The notes under the pieces: generated by a model
Told to the model about the DNA's origin: nothing
Databases searched by the model: none
What the model saw: only the letters and a program-made list of their open reading frames with translations
Shown: one piece after another, positions 28,201-36,594 of the stretch
Numbering within the stretch: the stretch's first letter is position 1
Layout of the letters: every line of letters starts with the position of its first letter
Assembly: GCF_031846445.1 (NCBI RefSeq)
Contig: NZ_JAVRHR010000001.1
Span: 744,001 to 808,000, forward strand
DNA from: Croceitalea rosinachiae
GTDB taxonomy: Bacteria; Bacteroidota; Bacteroidia; Flavobacteriales; Flavobacteriaceae
Direction of reading: 5' to 3'
DNA: 64,000 nucleotides
Made by a program: the position numbers and the translations under genes

Positions 28201-28418
28201 CCGGCATCTTCTGTTTTCCATAATCCACCACCAGTGGTTCCCATATAATAGGTCATTGGGTCGCCAACGACACCTGAGGCTGAAACAGAGCGCCCGCCCC
28301 TAAAAGGACCGATGTTTCTGAATTTTAAGGGTTTGAAATAATCTTCAGCAGTTTGCGCGAAAGCAGCAGTACATGCTAAAAAGCCTGCAATTAAAAATAC
28401 TTTTTTCATTTGGTTCAT
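25287..28418 (-). CDS. VPS10/sortilin-like beta-propeller exoprotein A
   Basis: About 1043 aa from M28 of the longest frame; the frame opens at 28499 but those residues overlap the upstream MutS-family gene and precede the signal peptide. ATGs at 28418 and 28409 (MKKVFLIAGFLACTAAFA) are the likely starts. BNR/sortilin repeats are many (e.g. DAGKTWKHMGL, YKSTDGGKTWKN, DNGESWQNITP), forming a large propeller. Such proteins in Bacteroidota are often annotated as glycosyl hydrolase, without proof. Paralogue of the protein at 30321. The C-terminal part is helical (about 930-1040). Confidence 0.88.
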   Translation of the reverse strand: MNQMKKVFLIAGFLACTAAFAQTAEDYFKPLKFRNIGPFRGGRSVSASGVVGDPMTYYMGTTGGGLWKTEDAGQRWNNISDGYFEMGSVGAVAVSTHNTNVVYVGMGEHAPRGVMTSYGDGVYKSTDAGKTWKHMGLKATHHISRIIIHPTDPDIVYVAAQGQLYGPNKERGVYKSTDGGKTWKNTLFVNELTGASELSMDANYPEVMYAAMWEHQRKPNMVVSGGEGSGLYKSTDAGETWTEMTEGLPEEKGKMAISVSPANSNKVYALIESDSNKDKGGLFVSNNAGKSWSMASGDNRLVQRAWYYIELFTDPQDEDIIYVLSAPALRSLDGGKNWERISGTHGDYHDLWINPKNSLNMVIANDGGAAVTFDFGKTWSSQVNMPTGQFYRINTDNLFPYNIYAGQQDYSSAMVANMSVGRGGITMSDFSPSAGGESAFLAFDPDNPRYVMGGSYLGTINVLDMESKATTKVMAAPIQYLGREARNMKYLYNWNAPTLRSQHEENTFYHGAQLLLRTRDMGVTWEEMSPDLTRDIDAKQGNGGGPYTNEAVGAENYGTLAYVIESPHEAGVFYTGSDDGYVHITKDNGESWQNITPKNLGETLVNAIEVSPHDKATVYIATTKYKFNDHTPAIYKSTDYGQTWTNINSGIPNGAFTRVVREDPMRKDLLYAGTEKGLYLSWNGGKNWKQFQLNLPKTPITDIKIHEGDLIVATSGRAFWILDDLTLLSQYEPSQTAMKLYKPNDAMNGSWYSPMNGNTDNFDGMSTLSGVNPANGLVLYYELPKLNDSIAITMDILDASGSTVRSFSSEKDKNYKPHNGGGPRPAPTLSKKKGLNRFIWDMRTPILPGIPGTYIESRFSGHVVPPGTYTVRLKAGNEAKTVEGKIVAMPTYSTTAEHYAEYHTFMMDMEQRLTEMHNTVNTLYKVQAQLKDVLEDVKDETVKSEGEKLLEELDAWDKDMIQRKSKAYDDVENFPNKFSAEYLFLIDATNSVIPRVNQPSKDRKKELDAQWSALKARSNTLMKTSIPDFNKKLWDAGIGAIRI

Positions 28419-28447
28419 CTTATATTTTGGTAGTAGTGTTTCAATTT

Positions 28448-30220
28448 TTAAACAATGCCCATTTTCTTCAACAAGAAACTGGCGTTCATATTTTGACAAA
28501 TACCTTCTCTGAACTTATAATCAAAAAAGAGTTCGTCATTTTTAATTTGTGCATCAAAGTAATAATTTTTAACCTCATTTGTACTATCAGCAACCGTACA
28601 TAAGCTCAAATCGTGGGTAGCTATAATACCAGATGCATTTAACCCGACCAGCTTTTCTATGAATTTTTTGGACCCTACTGCCTTATCCGTACTATTGGTA
28701 CCTTTTAATATTTCATCTAAAATGATAAAATAAGATTCTTTTTCAATCGCATTGATTATCATTTTGAGGCGTTTTAGTTCGCTAAAAAAATAACTCTCAT
28801 CATCGGTAAGACTATCGGTAGTTCGCATACTAGTAATCAATTTTATGGGCGAATAATCCATAGCCTTAGCAGAAACAGGAAGCCCCATATTAGCCATTAC
28901 AATATGGAGGCCAACGGTACGCAGAAATGTACTTTTTCCTGCCATATTGGCTCCGGTAATCACAAAAAATTCGTCTTTCAAAATTTTAAAATCATTTGGA
29001 ATAGCTGAACTTGGGTCTAGAAGAGGGTGTACAGCGCCCATACAATTCATTGTGATGTTACTGTCACGAACTATTTTTGGGTATACCTGATTGGGATGAT
29101 TAAAGGCATAGTTTCCTAAACTGTTATAGGCATCAAAAAAGGCAATTGTTTCAAACCACACGGGTACCAATTGTCCGTAGGTTTCAATCCAGTTTTCAAT
29201 ATTCTTGCACACATATAAATCCCGTAATAAAAATCCGTTTGCAAAAATGCTTATCAAAATGTTATTTCTTTGATCAAGTGCATCTAATAACTTTGAGAAT
29301 TTGTGTACAATTTTAGAACTGGTTTCGGTTTGATGAATAATGGTTGCTCTTTTTTCTTTTAAGAGCGCACTTGAAAATTCTTTTGTTTCCAACAGTTTGA
29401 TCAGTTCCGCATACTGTCTAAAGGTGCTTTGTATTTGTGTTGTATGCACAGCAAGTTTTCCTATTTGCTTTAAATAATTTCCAGTGATTCCCAAGCCTAT
29501 TAAAAACCATAGAAAAACGGCATAACCTGATAAAAAATCAAGAAAGTAGCCTGTCCAAGCTATAATCGAGAGCAGTGAAAAAAGTCCGCTGAAAAGCTTA
29601 ATCTTATTCGGAACAAAGCACTTATACTTTTGTAACCATTGAACCACGCTTTCAGCACTTACTTCGGTTTTGACCAAGGTGGCGACAGCACTAAATCTTT
29701 GTGTCCAGCTGCTGAAGGAAGCCAATTCTTTAATAGCTTCTTGTTTTTTGTCTATCTGTTCAATAGTATTCGAAAGCAATTCATGCACTAAGGCATCTGC
29801 TCCAGTTTTAAGTGCTGTTCTGTTTAGGTATTGAAAAAAAGAACCCCTGCCAAAAAGGTCAATGTCTTGACTAAAATAATGGTGGCTTTCTTTATATTCC
29901 GCGCCCTTAGGCAAGTGATAAAAATCGCGATGCAGAACTCTTAATTCCATTTGATTCCTTTCCAATAAAACAGCTAACAAGTTTTTCTGATATTTGATTT
30001 TATTGTGCCTCAATAGAAGTAACACAAAAATTACTGCCATTACTGAAATTAATGGTATCAGTATGCCCAACTGTCCCCAAAAAAAGTAAGTTAGAATAAT
30101 CAATAACAAAAAAATAAGAAGCCTAACCGTACTTGAGGTATTCAATTTAATTTTTACCTGAGTCTGTTCTCGCTGAAATTTGCTGATTTGTGATTTATAA
30201 AACGCTTTTGGTGTCGTCAT
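28448..30220 (-). CDS. Membrane-anchored MutS-family ATPase
   Basis: 590 aa. Two membrane helices sit near the N-terminus (about 32-50 and 52-70) and two more at about 208-250. The C-terminal MutS domain V has a Walker A GANMAGKST (423-431) and a Walker B-like ILDEILKGTNS block. The mismatch-recognition domain I of MutS is missing, so this is not a canonical mismatch-repair protein; a DNA or membrane role is unproved. It lies between two VPS10-like genes on the same strand. Confidence 0.87.
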   Translation of the reverse strand: MTTPKAFYKSQISKFQREQTQVKIKLNTSSTVRLLIFLLLIILTYFFWGQLGILIPLISVMAVIFVLLLLRHNKIKYQKNLLAVLLERNQMELRVLHRDFYHLPKGAEYKESHHYFSQDIDLFGRGSFFQYLNRTALKTGADALVHELLSNTIEQIDKKQEAIKELASFSSWTQRFSAVATLVKTEVSAESVVQWLQKYKCFVPNKIKLFSGLFSLLSIIAWTGYFLDFLSGYAVFLWFLIGLGITGNYLKQIGKLAVHTTQIQSTFRQYAELIKLLETKEFSSALLKEKRATIIHQTETSSKIVHKFSKLLDALDQRNNILISIFANGFLLRDLYVCKNIENWIETYGQLVPVWFETIAFFDAYNSLGNYAFNHPNQVYPKIVRDSNITMNCMGAVHPLLDPSSAIPNDFKILKDEFFVITGANMAGKSTFLRTVGLHIVMANMGLPVSAKAMDYSPIKLITSMRTTDSLTDDESYFFSELKRLKMIINAIEKESYFIILDEILKGTNSTDKAVGSKKFIEKLVGLNASGIIATHDLSLCTVADSTNEVKNYYFDAQIKNDELFFDYKFREGICQNMNASFLLKKMGIV

Positions 30221-30271
30221 AATTAGTTACAACAAGAGAACGAAGATTATCTCCGGTTCTAGAAAAGATAA

Positions 30272-30297
30272 GGCCCCTTTATAGTAGTAAAGGAGCC
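30272..30297 (-). terminator. Terminator after VPS10-like protein B
   Basis: On the minus strand, GGCTCCTTTA pairs with TAAAGGGGCC (one G-U pair) around a short loop, followed by a U-rich stretch. It lies 24 bp after the stop codon at 30321 and separates that gene from the MutS-family gene. Confidence 0.7.
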
Positions 30298-30320
30298 ATT
30301 AAACATTTATTATTTTAGTA

Positions 30321-33300
30321 CTAGTCTTCTACACTTAAATACTGCAAGTTCAACGCATTGAACTGCGCATTAAATTCTTTCATTTCTTTGGTTGCCATTG
30401 CATCAAAAGCATCTAATTGCGCATTGATTTTTGTGGTCATTTCATTTTTAACTGCTACATCTTGATCCGTAGGAGGAAAATCATCGATACCGACAAGTCT
30501 GTTCAGGTGGGCAAGCTTGTTCGTCAGGCGAATTGGGAAGTTCAACGGGTCTTGATTACTTCTATTCTTTGTTTGGTACAATGCCTTTTCAATTTCAGCA
30601 AAACCATCCTTCATATTTTTAGCCTTTTCAACCAGTTCTTTTGTGGCATCATTGTCTTTATACTGTTTGCTAAAAGCATCCAATTTTTCAGTAATGGCAC
30701 GAATCTTTTTAATAGATTCATGTGCTTTATTGACCGTCTCATTGACACTAGTAATAAAGTCAAATTGTTTTTGCATATCAGCAACAGACACTTCGGCTCT
30801 CGGATCAGGTAGAATCTTAAACGTTTGACTCTGTGTAACACCATTTTTGTTTAGATGTACCTTATAACTGCCTGGTACTGCTTTGGCACCATCAAAACCT
30901 GCAGCCCAAAATATCATTCCTGGCAACTTATCGGCTCCGATACCCCTGGTATTCCAAACATGGGTGTTTCCGCCTTCTTCAACTTTTAGTTTATTCTTCT
31001 TTTCTTTTGAAAAAGTACTGAAATTGGCCAATGTATCGCCGGCCATTGACGTATAGGTCAAACTAATACTATCTTTCTCCGACATATCTTTAACGTAATA
31101 ATGCGTTACTACGCCATTTGGATGGTTTTGACCGGCAGTCAAACTTGGTTTACTTGCCGCCCGACCTTTGGTTCGGTAACTGTCTTTAGGTGCAAACAAC
31201 TTCATGGCAGTACCACTATCTGAAGCATTGGTTTGATGTATTACCGTTAAGTCATCAATTAGCCAAAGGCTTCGTCCTTGGGTAGCGACAATTAGATTAT
31301 TATCCTTAATCGCCAAATCGGTAATCGGCACAATAGGAAGGTTCAGTTGAAACTTTTCCCAATTCGCTCCATCATTGAAAGAAATGTACATTCCCGTTTC
31401 CGTACCCGCGTACAAAAGACCCTTTTGTTTTGGGTCTTCACGAACTACCCTTGTAAAGTGCTCACTTTCTATACCGCTCGTTATTTTTGACCATGTTTGC
31501 CCATAATCCGTAGTCTTGTAAAGGTATGGGGCAAAATCTCCCAACTTATATCGCGTAGCTGCCACATAGCAAGTACCTTCGTCAAAAGCTGATGGCTCTA
31601 TGCTATTGATCATGTTCCACTCAGGCATATTGGTCGGAGTCACATTCTCCCAATTTTGACCGCCATCTCTCGTAATATGAATCAATCCGTCATCACTACC
31701 TACCCACATAAGACCCTCTTTTAAAGGACTTTCATTAGCTGCAAAAATGGTACAGTAATATTCCACTCCCGTATTGTCTTGTGTAATGGGGCCACCACTA
31801 CTGACCAACTTATCTGGATCATTTCGGGTTAAATCACCACTTAGAAGTTCCCAACTTTGTCCTTCATTGGTAGACATATGCACATGTTGAGAGAAGGTAT
31901 ATAGCTTTTTTGGGTCGTGTTTGCTAAAAATAATAGGGAAGTTCCACTGAAAGCGGTACTTCATACCTTCTGCTCCATATCCCATAGGGTTGTCAGGCCA
32001 AACATTGATTCCACGAACGGTACCAGCCTCATGGTTCACCCGAGTCAAGAATCCCCCATAACTACCGCCATAAACAATATCATTATTAGTAGGGTCAATA
32101 GCTAAATGGGCCGACTCTCCACCTGCGGTACGTTCCCAATCATCTTCTGTGATGTAACTACCATCTGAACGATGATTTACACGTAGGGTAGAATTGTCTT
32201 GCTGCGCCACATAAATACGATATGGAAAGGCATTATCCGTAGTAACCCGATAATACTGTGCTGTGGGTTGATTGTAATAGGTGCTCCATGTTTCACCCCC
32301 ATCGTAAGAAACTTGTGCTCCACCATCATCGCCAATAATCATTCGCTTACTATTTTCAGGGGCTATCCACAAATCGTGATGATCTCCATGGGGTGCGTTG
32401 AAGGTATTAAAGGTTTTACCACCGTCGGTAGATTTATGATAGCGTACGTTCATCACGTAGACCACGTCTTCATCTTCGGTATCAGCATACACACGGGTGT
32501 AGTACCAAGCACGCTGACGCAATTTGCGCTCACTATTGATTTGCGTCCAAGTCTTACCCCCGTCGTCAGAACGGTAGAGCCCTCCTTTTTCCTTGTTTTC
32601 AACAAGGGCAAAAACACGTTCGGAATTGACCGGCGAAACGGAAACACCTATAATTCCCAAGGTATCTTTTGGAAATCCTTCATTTTTAGAAATCTCTGTC
32701 CATGTTTCGCCACTATCGGTACTTTTCCAAAGGGCGGAACCATCGCCACCGCTGCTTAAGGAGTATGGTGTACGCTGCGCCCGCCAAGAAGAAGCATATA
32801 AAATTCTTGGATTATTGGGGTCAAAAGTTAAGTCAACAAAACCCGATTGGTCATTGATGAACAATTTTTTGCTCCATGTTTTTCCGCCATCAGTTGATTT
32901 GTAGATGCCTCGGTCTTGAGTTGGTTTATAAATGTTACCTAAAACTGCGGCATATACCGTATTATGGTCTTTAGGATGAATACGGATACGGGGCACATGA
33001 CGGCTATTTTTTAAGCCCGCCGAGGTCCAGGTCTTACCGGCATCTTCCGTTTTCCATATACCGTAACCACTTGATACATTGCCACGGAGGGTTTTTTCAC
33101 CACCACCAACATAAATAACATTAGGGTCGCTTTTGGCTACTTCAACTGCACCAATACTACCGCCAAAATAACCATCAGAAATATTTTGCCAAGAGCGGCC
33201 ACCATCTAAGGTTTTCCATACCCCACCACCGGTAGCACCAAAATAAAACAAGTTAGGCTCACCAGGTACGCCGGTTACCGCAGCGGAACGCCCACCCCTA

Positions 33301-33452
33301 TGCGGACCAATTGAGCGGTATTCTAAACTTGAATAGAGCTCAGATGGAACTTTAGGTGTTGTACTTGATTTTCTTCGTTGTGAATTTGTTGAAATTGTAA
33401 ACATGCAAAATGCCAGCAAGAGCATGCCAGCTTTAGATAGAAGAGTTTTCAT
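30321..33452 (-). CDS. VPS10/sortilin-like beta-propeller exoprotein B
   Basis: 1043 aa with a signal peptide (about 1-24). The first domain opens YRSIGPHRGGRSAAVTGVPG and continues with BNR-type repeats (GGVWKTLDGGRSWQNIS, YKSTDGGKTWSK, YDGGETWSTYYN), followed by a C-terminal helical part with KTKNRSNQDPLNFP. It aligns throughout with the protein ending at 25287, so they are paralogues from duplication, with the MutS-family gene in between. Likely exported to the periplasm or outer surface. The substrate or function is unknown. Confidence 0.88.
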   Translation of the reverse strand: MKTLLSKAGMLLLAFCMFTISTNSQRRKSSTTPKVPSELYSSLEYRSIGPHRGGRSAAVTGVPGEPNLFYFGATGGGVWKTLDGGRSWQNISDGYFGGSIGAVEVAKSDPNVIYVGGGEKTLRGNVSSGYGIWKTEDAGKTWTSAGLKNSRHVPRIRIHPKDHNTVYAAVLGNIYKPTQDRGIYKSTDGGKTWSKKLFINDQSGFVDLTFDPNNPRILYASSWRAQRTPYSLSSGGDGSALWKSTDSGETWTEISKNEGFPKDTLGIIGVSVSPVNSERVFALVENKEKGGLYRSDDGGKTWTQINSERKLRQRAWYYTRVYADTEDEDVVYVMNVRYHKSTDGGKTFNTFNAPHGDHHDLWIAPENSKRMIIGDDGGAQVSYDGGETWSTYYNQPTAQYYRVTTDNAFPYRIYVAQQDNSTLRVNHRSDGSYITEDDWERTAGGESAHLAIDPTNNDIVYGGSYGGFLTRVNHEAGTVRGINVWPDNPMGYGAEGMKYRFQWNFPIIFSKHDPKKLYTFSQHVHMSTNEGQSWELLSGDLTRNDPDKLVSSGGPITQDNTGVEYYCTIFAANESPLKEGLMWVGSDDGLIHITRDGGQNWENVTPTNMPEWNMINSIEPSAFDEGTCYVAATRYKLGDFAPYLYKTTDYGQTWSKITSGIESEHFTRVVREDPKQKGLLYAGTETGMYISFNDGANWEKFQLNLPIVPITDLAIKDNNLIVATQGRSLWLIDDLTVIHQTNASDSGTAMKLFAPKDSYRTKGRAASKPSLTAGQNHPNGVVTHYYVKDMSEKDSISLTYTSMAGDTLANFSTFSKEKKNKLKVEEGGNTHVWNTRGIGADKLPGMIFWAAGFDGAKAVPGSYKVHLNKNGVTQSQTFKILPDPRAEVSVADMQKQFDFITSVNETVNKAHESIKKIRAITEKLDAFSKQYKDNDATKELVEKAKNMKDGFAEIEKALYQTKNRSNQDPLNFPIRLTNKLAHLNRLVGIDDFPPTDQDVAVKNEMTTKINAQLDAFDAMATKEMKEFNAQFNALNLQYLSVED

Positions 33453-33598
33453 TATAATATCCTTTTGGTTGGTGAGTTTGCTTAAAACTCGCTATTTGAA
33501 TTAGTCCTTCTAAATGTAAGCAAAAAAGGAATTCTTATTTTAGTATTTAAGATACAATTTGCATTTGTAATTTTTATCAGATTCTAATACTACCGACC

Positions 33599-34534
33599 AT
33601 GAAAAAACTATGCTTTCTCATTCTAATTTTTATTTCCGTTACGAACTGTAAAAAACAAGTGGATTCTCCAAGAAAAAATACACTTGTAATAGATACCCTT
33701 CAGGGAAAATCTCTACTAGGCAAAGCCTTGCTCAGCAAACAACTTGTTGCCAAAGATTCTGCTAAAATAAATAACTATTTAAACGCTGAAATCGAATACC
33801 AACTTGATAGCACGAATGCAGAAAAACTCATTTGGGTGGGTAGGCGCAGGGCCTATTTAGGAGACTTTCAAAACGCTATATCCGTTTTTAGTGAAGGCAT
33901 CAAAAAATTTCCAAAAGATGCCCGTTTCTATCGCCATCGTGGACACCGTTATATCAGTACCCGTCAATTGGATAAAGCTATAACTGATTTTGAAAATGCT
34001 GTTGAACTAATTGATGGAACCGAAGATCAAATTGAACCAGACGGAATTCCCAACCGCTTGAACAAGCCCGTATCAAGTTTGCACACCAATATTTATTATC
34101 ACTTAGGGCTTGCTTATTACCTAGAAGCAAATTGGGAAAAAGCCCTAGAAAATTTTCAGCAATGCTATAACGCCTCCACCAATGACGATATGCGTGTTGC
34201 CGCTTCGCACTGGTTATATATGATTTTGCGAAGAATGGAAAACCTAGAGGAAGCAAATGAAGTTTTAGAGCCAATTACTAAAGAAATGGACATTATTGAA
34301 AACGATGGCTACCATCAATTACTGTTGTTTTACAAAGGTTTGGTAGCCGAAGATAGTCTAGTAGGCAATGGCTCAGCGGGGGCTAGTGAGGCCGTGCGCT
34401 ATGGTATCGCACATTGGCACCACTATACTGGCGATGATGAAAAGGCCAAAGCGCTTTATGAAGCACTGTTGAGCGAAGGAAATTGGGCCGGTTTTGGATA
34501 TTTGGCGGCCGAGGCAGAATTATCAAGGTTGTAA
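33599..34534 (+). CDS. TPR-repeat lipoprotein
   Basis: 311 aa with a lipoprotein signal (VTNC, Cys17). Three or more TPR-like helical pairs are visible: GDFQNAISVFSEGIKKFPKDARFYRHRGHRY, QLDKAITDFENAVEL, NWEKALENFQQCYNAS. Probably a scaffold in the cell envelope. It is followed after 3 bp by the P1 peptidase gene, so the pair is an operon divergent from the VPS10-like gene. Confidence 0.85.
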   Translation: MKKLCFLILIFISVTNCKKQVDSPRKNTLVIDTLQGKSLLGKALLSKQLVAKDSAKINNYLNAEIEYQLDSTNAEKLIWVGRRRAYLGDFQNAISVFSEGIKKFPKDARFYRHRGHRYISTRQLDKAITDFENAVELIDGTEDQIEPDGIPNRLNKPVSSLHTNIYYHLGLAYYLEANWEKALENFQQCYNASTNDDMRVAASHWLYMILRRMENLEEANEVLEPITKEMDIIENDGYHQLLLFYKGLVAEDSLVGNGSAGASEAVRYGIAHWHHYTGDDEKAKALYEALLSEGNWAGFGYLAAEAELSRL

Positions 34535-34537
34535 ATT

Positions 34538-35662
34538 ATGAAATACATCGTATTAACAATTTTAATTTTTGCGCAACATACCTTTTCGCAACGGCAAAAA
34601 CGTGTTCGAGATTACGGAATTGAAATTGGGGTTTTAAAACCTGGCCAACTAAATGCCATAACAGATGTTCATGGGGTTCAAGTAGGTCATAGCACGATTA
34701 TTAAAGGGGATTCTGTGCGAACGGGGGTTACCGCTATTTTACCACATGAAGGTAATATTTTTCAAAACAAGGTTCCCGCAGCCATTTATATTGGCAATGG
34801 CTTTGGTAAACTAGCTGGGTACTCACAAGTAAAAGAACTAGGAAACATAGAAACACCTATTGTTTTGACCAATACGCTTAATGTCGCTACGGCTGTAGAT
34901 GCCCTTGTTGGTTATACTTTGGCACTACCGGGCAATGAAAATGTGCGTTCGGTCAATGCCGTGGTCGGCGGAACCAATGACGGGTACCTCAATGATATTC
35001 GTGGGCGCCATGTTAATCAAAAAGCCGTCTTAGATGCTATTATCAATGCGGATGACGGATTTGTAACGGAAGGTAATGTTGGTGCCGGAACGGGCACCAT
35101 TTGTTTTGGCTATAAGGGTGGAATAGGAACGGCTTCACGTGTACTTCCACAAAAGGCTGGTGGTTACACCCTAGGGGTTTTGGTACAGAGCAATTTTGGG
35201 GGCGTGCTTGAAATTAATGGCGTTCAGATCGGTAAAAAGCTAGAGCGTTATTCCGATAGCTTTAAATACGAAGCCGATGGTTCATGTATGATGGTCATAA
35301 TCACCGATGCTCCCTTAAGCAGCAGAAATCTTGAGCGTTTGGCCAAACGGGCCATGCTCGGTCTTGCTAAAACAGGTGGCATCGCAAGTAATGGCAGTGG
35401 CGATTATGTAATTGCCGTGTCTACTGCGGAAAGCTGTAGAATTCCCTATCGTTCTGAAAAAAGTTTCAAGACGGTTTCAACCTTGAGAAATGAAGCGATG
35501 ACCCCCCTGTTTTTAGCAACGATTGAAGCTACGGAAGAAGCCATTTTAAATTCCCTTTTTGCGGCTGAAACCATGACTGGTTACAATGAGCATACCATCA
35601 AAGCATTACCTAAAAAAGAAGTTCTGCAAATGCTAAATAAAGCTGGTAAGCTTAAAAACTAA
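34538..35662 (+). CDS. P1 family (DmpA-like) peptidase
   Basis: 374 aa N-terminal nucleophile-type aminopeptidase. Conserved blocks are GVQVGHSTI, GGTNDGYLNDIRGRHV, GNVGAGTGTICFGYKGGIGTAS and DGSC. The predicted autocleavage and nucleophile pair is G248-S249, followed by CMMVIITDAPL as in DmpA. A signal peptide (about 1-17, MKYIVLTILIFAQHTFSQ) suggests periplasmic location. It sits in a two-gene operon with the TPR lipoprotein. Confidence 0.9.
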   Translation: MKYIVLTILIFAQHTFSQRQKRVRDYGIEIGVLKPGQLNAITDVHGVQVGHSTIIKGDSVRTGVTAILPHEGNIFQNKVPAAIYIGNGFGKLAGYSQVKELGNIETPIVLTNTLNVATAVDALVGYTLALPGNENVRSVNAVVGGTNDGYLNDIRGRHVNQKAVLDAIINADDGFVTEGNVGAGTGTICFGYKGGIGTASRVLPQKAGGYTLGVLVQSNFGGVLEINGVQIGKKLERYSDSFKYEADGSCMMVIITDAPLSSRNLERLAKRAMLGLAKTGGIASNGSGDYVIAVSTAESCRIPYRSEKSFKTVSTLRNEAMTPLFLATIEATEEAILNSLFAAETMTGYNEHTIKALPKKEVLQMLNKAGKLKN

Positions 35663-35718
35663 AAGACTATTCTGGGTACAATTTCACTTTCAGGACGCCT
35701 CTCTAACTAAACTAAAAA

Positions 35719-35758
35719 TGTCAGTTCGAGTTTTTCCAGAGGAAAAAGTATCGAGAAC
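35719..35758 (+). repeat. Palindromic REP-like element, copy 1
   Basis: Starts TGTCAGTTCGAG and ends GTATCGAGAAC, with a TTTTTCC-AGA-GGAAAAA hairpin between. Similar ends recur at 35782, 37314, 37427 and 37537 while the stem sequence differs, as in a repeat family with conserved ends and compensating stems. Confidence 0.7.
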
Positions 35759-35781
35759 AAGGTTTAATCTAAAAATTCTGA

Positions 35782-35843
35782 TTCTCGATAGTTATGCTAA
35801 GCCCGCCGAAGTGCAACGTCTTTTTCAGGACACCACTCGAACT
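35782..35843 (-). repeat. REP-like element, copy 2, with an inserted segment
   Basis: Reverse-oriented copy with ends TTCTCGATA and ACTCGAACT. It carries the block gctaagcccgccgaagt (35796-35812), also seen at 37396-37412 as gctgagcccgccgaagt, so a second short repeat appears to be nested in it. Confidence 0.55.
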
Positions 35844-35846
35844 AAT

Positions 35847-36033
35847 GTCGCTTCGAGAGCCTCAGCGACCGCACTTGAGAGCCTCAGCGACCGCACTTGA
35901 GAGCCTCAGCGACCACACTTGAGAGCCTCCAACAACAAAAACAAACAGGTGATTGAGGCACTCGAAATCACCTTAACCTAAAACTTAATCAACGTCGCTT
36001 CGAGAGCCTCAGCGACCGCACTTGAGGGCCTCA
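35847..36033 (+). repeat. Direct-repeat block (left arm) with 22-bp tandem repeats
   Basis: Contains about 3.5 copies of the 22-bp unit ACTTGAGAGCCTCAGCGACC(G/A)C (about 35850-35930), then a 90-bp segment (35944-36033) that matches 36494-36583 at about 82 of 90 positions with no gap by my reading. The GIY-YIG nuclease gene lies between the two arms. The 36034-36132 stretch has further inverted repeats (GTGGCT 36052-36057 with AGCCAC 36090-36095). Confidence 0.75.
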
Positions 36034-36132
36034 GACAATAAATATCGTTCGGTGGCTGAGGAGTTTGCTGAGGTCCTCGAAGCATTCGAAGCCACAATGC
36101 TGTATCTTTCCAAAAGATTATGTCATAGAAGC

Positions 36133-36423
36133 ATGAAAGGATATACCTATATTTTAGAATGTGCCGATGGAAGTTATTACACAGGAAGTACAAAAGACCT
36201 AGAATTGCGATTGACGCAACATCAAAATGGAGAAGGTGCAAACCATACCAAAAAAAGACTCCCCGTAGAACTAGTTTATGTTGAACTATTCCAACGTATT
36301 GACGAAGCCTTTTATAGGGAAAAGCAAATACAGGGTTGGAGTCGTAAAAAGAAAGAGGCCCTGATAGCAGGAAATCAAAATAAATTGCCTGAATTGTCTA
36401 TCGCTTATCGAGATAGAAAATAA
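36133..36423 (+). CDS. GIY-YIG nuclease domain protein
   Basis: 96 aa from the ATG at 36133 (MKGYTYILE); the frame is open from 36022 but those residues read through repeat DNA. It is a single-domain GIY-YIG protein: the GIY segment is YTYIL (4-8) and the YIG segment is YYTGS (15-19), with catalytic R26 and metal-binding E63 (YREKQIQGW). The length fits the UPF0213-like group. It is flanked by about 90-bp direct repeats and 22-bp tandem repeats and sits near five REP-like elements, suggesting it is linked to their mobility or maintenance (inference). Confidence 0.85.
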   Translation: MKGYTYILECADGSYYTGSTKDLELRLTQHQNGEGANHTKKRLPVELVYVELFQRIDEAFYREKQIQGWSRKKKEALIAGNQNKLPELSIAYRDRK

Positions 36424-36424
36424 T

Positions 36425-36594
36425 TGTCGCTTCGAGAGCCTCAGGGACCGCACTTGAGAACCTCAGCGACCACACTTGAGAATAACAAAAATGAACAGGT
36501 GATTGAGGCACTCGAAATCGCCTCAGCCCAAAATTTCATCAACGTCGCTTCGAGAACCTCAGCGACCGCACTTGAGAGCCTCAGCGACCACACA
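36425..36594 (+). repeat. Direct-repeat block (right arm) with 22-bp tandem repeats
   Basis: Right copy of the block around the nuclease gene: 22-bp units (36425-36477) then the 90-bp segment 36494-36583 matching the left arm. It ends where the stop codon of the HAD gene (36595-36597, minus) begins. Confidence 0.75.

Noticed and set aside
32199..32759. 186-aa plus-strand ORF inside the VPS10-like gene
   Set aside because: Antisense shadow of a clear coding region with BNR repeats; no supporting features.
35718..35900. Plus-strand ORF over the REP-like elements and tandem repeats
   Set aside because: It reads through the repeats (repetitive SATALESLSD-type peptide) with no family signature; repeat DNA, not a gene.
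35850..35930. 22-bp tandem repeats as a CRISPR array
   Set aside because: Units are directly adjacent with no spacers and no cas gene is nearby; a simple tandem repeat.
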